Shown here piece after piece: positions 12,424 to 14,156 of a stretch of DNA of 14,156 bases. The notes under the pieces were generated by a model. It saw only the letters and a list, made by a program, of their open reading frames with translations. It was not told the origin of the DNA and did no database searches. The translations under genes were made by a program, and so were the position numbers. Location: positions 91,728 to 105,883 of the forward strand of contig DEFE01000004.1 in NCBI GenBank assembly GCA_002350625.1. The letters run 5' to 3'. Origin of the DNA: Lachnospiraceae bacterium UBA2860 (lineage in GTDB: Bacteria; Bacillota; Clostridia; Lachnospirales; Lachnospiraceae). How positions within the stretch are numbered: the first letter of the stretch is position 1; each line of letters opens with the position of its first letter.

Positions 12424-14079
12424 TTACCCCGCAAATACGGTATTGTCAAAGATATCCTCGATGTCCTTGCCGCCAATGGTCTGCGGCCATTTCTCTTCGT
12501 CAATCCTGACGCGGACGTACTGCATCTCTCCGTAGATCATGTCCACCCAGGAATCGTTATCCGTGCGCACCATCGTGAGCTCCGTGCCCTTCGGCAGCGT
12601 GACCTCACCCTGCTCTTCGCCTTCCGCCGTCACGGACACCGCCTTAAGCGCTGTCTTCAGCGTCAGGGTGTGCGGCATGGCAAAGACGAAATAATCCTCG
12701 GAGGGTACCGGCATCCCGTCCGGGCCGACGCTGAAGGTCTGCTCGCCGTTCAGGGTGCTGAGAAGAAATGTCCTCGTATAAAGCGGCATCTGCGTCGGAT
12801 CCGTGAGCGCGGCCGCGGCCACGTTCCACCCGTCCTCCTCGCTGCCTAGGACATATCCGCGCCCGAAGCCGGCCACGCCGACCTTTTCAGCCTTGTCGCC
12901 GATCCGGACGATGACGAGCTCGTGATAGTCGCTGTCTTCCGGCAGGTCGAAGTAGATATAGTCCGCTTCCGGCACATGAATCCATGTCGGCCGCGGCACG
13001 GACCCGTAGACGTCATCGAACTTCGTCTCCTCGCCGTCCACAAAGACGGACAGACTGTCGATATCCCCGTATTCGCCAATCTGCTCTGCGGTGATCGTGA
13101 TCTCATGGCCACCGATCGTCATCGGCTCGTACATGGCAAACTCCACGCCGTAGGCCGCGGCGCCGGACGTAAAGTCCTCTTTAAAGAGCGCCTCGTTGCC
13201 GGCGTAGGGAATCTCCACTTTCTGCGTTCCGATCGCATAGGGGCCGAGATTGTAGGGCGCAAACACGCAGGTAATGCCGGAGACGCCCGTCACATAGGTC
13301 ATCTCGTCGAGATCCGTCTCCGCAAAGTAGCTGTCGCAGAGCTTCGGGTCGACGTCCGGATATTCCTCCTCGACCGTCTTCCTGACCTCCGCAAGAAACG
13401 CCGGCCCGTCCGCCACAAGATCGCTGAGCTTCACGGTCTCGCCGGTGCCGGGGCGCAGCGTGACGCCCTTGTAGCCGTAATAGCCGTGCGCGCCGCCCGC
13501 GTAGCCCGCGATGATGTCGAGGAAGCTCACGTAGTCGGCATCCGCCCGCACGACGTAGCATTCCTGCAGTTCGGAGTACGACACCTCGCTATCCGGATTA
13601 TCCTTAAGGAACTCGTCGATGCCCTCCTTATACTGCTGAAATGTCTCCCGCGCCGTTTCCTCCGTCGCCTGATTCAGCTCTCTGAACGCGGCGGCAAGGC
13701 CGGGGTAATTGGCCTCGCAGTCACTGTCCAGCGCGAGCGCCGGCCACTCGCTCTCCACGAGCAGGCGGCTTGTGTCGTCGTCCGACCAGTACCGGTCGCT
13801 GTTTGTCCCCACATAGACCTGGATGGATTCCGCGGCGCCCGTCTTCCCGGCGGCCGGCTCCTCTGCAGCGGTTTCCTCCGCGGCCGGCGCCTCCACAGCT
13901 GCTTCCTCGGCGGCCGGCTCCTCTGCAGCGGTTTCCTCCGCAGCCGGCGCCTCCACAGCTGCCTCCTCGGCGGCAGACTCCGCCGTCTCCGCAAAGACCG
14001 CCGTGCCGCAGAGGGTGCTGCCAAGAAGCACCGCTCCCGTCATAAGGGCGATCATCCGTCTTCCGTATCTCTTTCTCAT
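12424..14079 (-). CDS. Secreted RsiV/PdaC-like protein (DUF4163/DUF3298-type) with Ala/Glu/Pro stalk
   Basis: This 551-residue exported protein has a signal peptide (residues 1-30, ending GTAVFA). A low-complexity Ala/Glu/Pro stalk follows (31-80) that includes a 20-residue tandem repeat. Residues about 88-190 look like DUF4163. About 191-295 look like DUF3298: AGYAGGAHGYYGYKGVTL, LSDLV, and FAPYNLGPYAIGTQKVEIPY. That pair of domains occurs in the anti-sigma factor RsiV and the deacetylase PdaC; neither a transmembrane anchor nor a deacetylase domain is seen here. The C-terminal 250 residues have no clear match, although about 478-527 resembles an SH3-like fold. The ATG at 14077-14079 was chosen because GGAGGTGG lies about seven nt upstream; a longer TTG-initiated frame runs through that site. 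It is coupled to the diguanylate cyclase gene. Confidence 0.85.
   Translation of the reverse strand: MRKRYGRRMIALMTGAVLLGSTLCGTAVFAETAESAAEEAAVEAPAAEETAAEEPAAEEAAVEAPAAEETAAEEPAAGKTGAAESIQVYVGTNSDRYWSDDDTSRLLVESEWPALALDSDCEANYPGLAAAFRELNQATEETARETFQQYKEGIDEFLKDNPDSEVSYSELQECYVVRADADYVSFLDIIAGYAGGAHGYYGYKGVTLRPGTGETVKLSDLVADGPAFLAEVRKTVEEEYPDVDPKLCDSYFAETDLDEMTYVTGVSGITCVFAPYNLGPYAIGTQKVEIPYAGNEALFKEDFTSGAAAYGVEFAMYEPMTIGGHEITITAEQIGEYGDIDSLSVFVDGEETKFDDVYGSVPRPTWIHVPEADYIYFDLPEDSDYHELVIVRIGDKAEKVGVAGFGRGYVLGSEEDGWNVAAAALTDPTQMPLYTRTFLLSTLNGEQTFSVGPDGMPVPSEDYFVFAMPHTLTLKTALKAVSVTAEGEEQGEVTLPKGTELTMVRTDNDSWVDMIYGEMQYVRVRIDEEKWPQTIGGKDIEDIFDNTVFAG
13852..13971 (-). repeat. Two tandem 60-bp repeats encoding the secreted protein stalk
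   Basis: Bases 13852-13911 and 13912-13971 are near-identical copies that differ at only a couple of positions. They encode two consecutive copies of AEEAAVEAPAAEETAAEEPA. The high DNA identity suggests a recent duplication by slippage or unequal exchange; stalk length may vary between strains. Confidence 0.9.
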
Positions 14080-14156
14080 CTCACCACCTCCGGCTTGTGA
14101 ATCCTGCCTTACCTTTCCGGATCTCCTCAAGATGTATCCTTCCGGATCTCTTTATG
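14080..14156. other. Short upstream region with a direct repeat; no gene seen
   Basis: The last 77 bases hold no convincing coding frame beyond an extension of the secreted-protein gene through its ribosome site. The 11-base sequence TTCCGGATCTC occurs twice, at 14115-14125 and 14140-14150, 25 bp apart, each containing the palindrome TCCGGA. It could be part of a promoter region or the end of an upstream gene; the window stops too early to tell. Confidence 0.4.

Noticed and set aside
12922..14100. Plus-strand open frame (392 codons) opposite the DUF3298-type gene
   Set aside because: Its repeated, Arg-rich C-terminal part is the antisense of the Ala/Glu stalk repeat; there is no independent evidence.

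Overview
The window carries eleven complete protein genes, all read on the minus strand, plus a probable truncated gene end on the plus strand at the left edge. It looks like a GC-rich Bacillota (Clostridia) genome, most likely a Lachnospiraceae-type gut anaerobe. The reasons are strong AGGAGG-type ribosome sites, a CUT1 sugar transporter without its own ATPase, a YesL/DUF624 partner, a LacI-family repressor, an OmpR/EnvZ-type two-component pair, and exported proteins with Ala/Glu-rich stalks. The taxon is an inference.

In the direction of transcription (right to left) the first block is an envelope-signalling region. It starts with a secreted RsiV/PdaC-like (DUF3298-type) protein, followed after 8 nt by a membrane diguanylate cyclase with a 7TM-type sensor. 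Next come a small membrane protein with an N-terminal UBA-like (DUF4342-type) domain, a response regulator, and a histidine kinase overlapping the regulator by 13 nt. The last three form one operon.

The kinase is followed by a 339-nt gap holding the most striking non-coding structure here: an imperfect inverted repeat of about 251 nt (7543-7793), with perfectly matched arm blocks of 24 and 17 nt. Beyond it is a two-gene operon encoding a secreted protein with two internal repeats and an Ala/Glu-rich stalk, then a small lipoprotein, closed by a hairpin terminator.

The left third is a sugar-uptake locus. A LacI-family regulator with its own terminator is followed by a promoter with a good operator just downstream and a second operator-like half about 101 bp away. 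The genes for a family-1 solute-binding protein, MalF-type permease, MalG-type permease and YesL-like protein follow. A strong hairpin sits between the binding-protein and permease genes. There is no ATPase and no glycoside hydrolase, so the sugar cannot be named and the ATPase must be encoded elsewhere.

No tRNA, rRNA, CRISPR array, transposase or phage gene was seen. Most individual gene families are familiar. The candidates for something less described are the fold-back element, the UBA-like protein joined to a two-component system, the coupled DUF3298-type/diguanylate cyclase pair, and the duplicated secreted protein.
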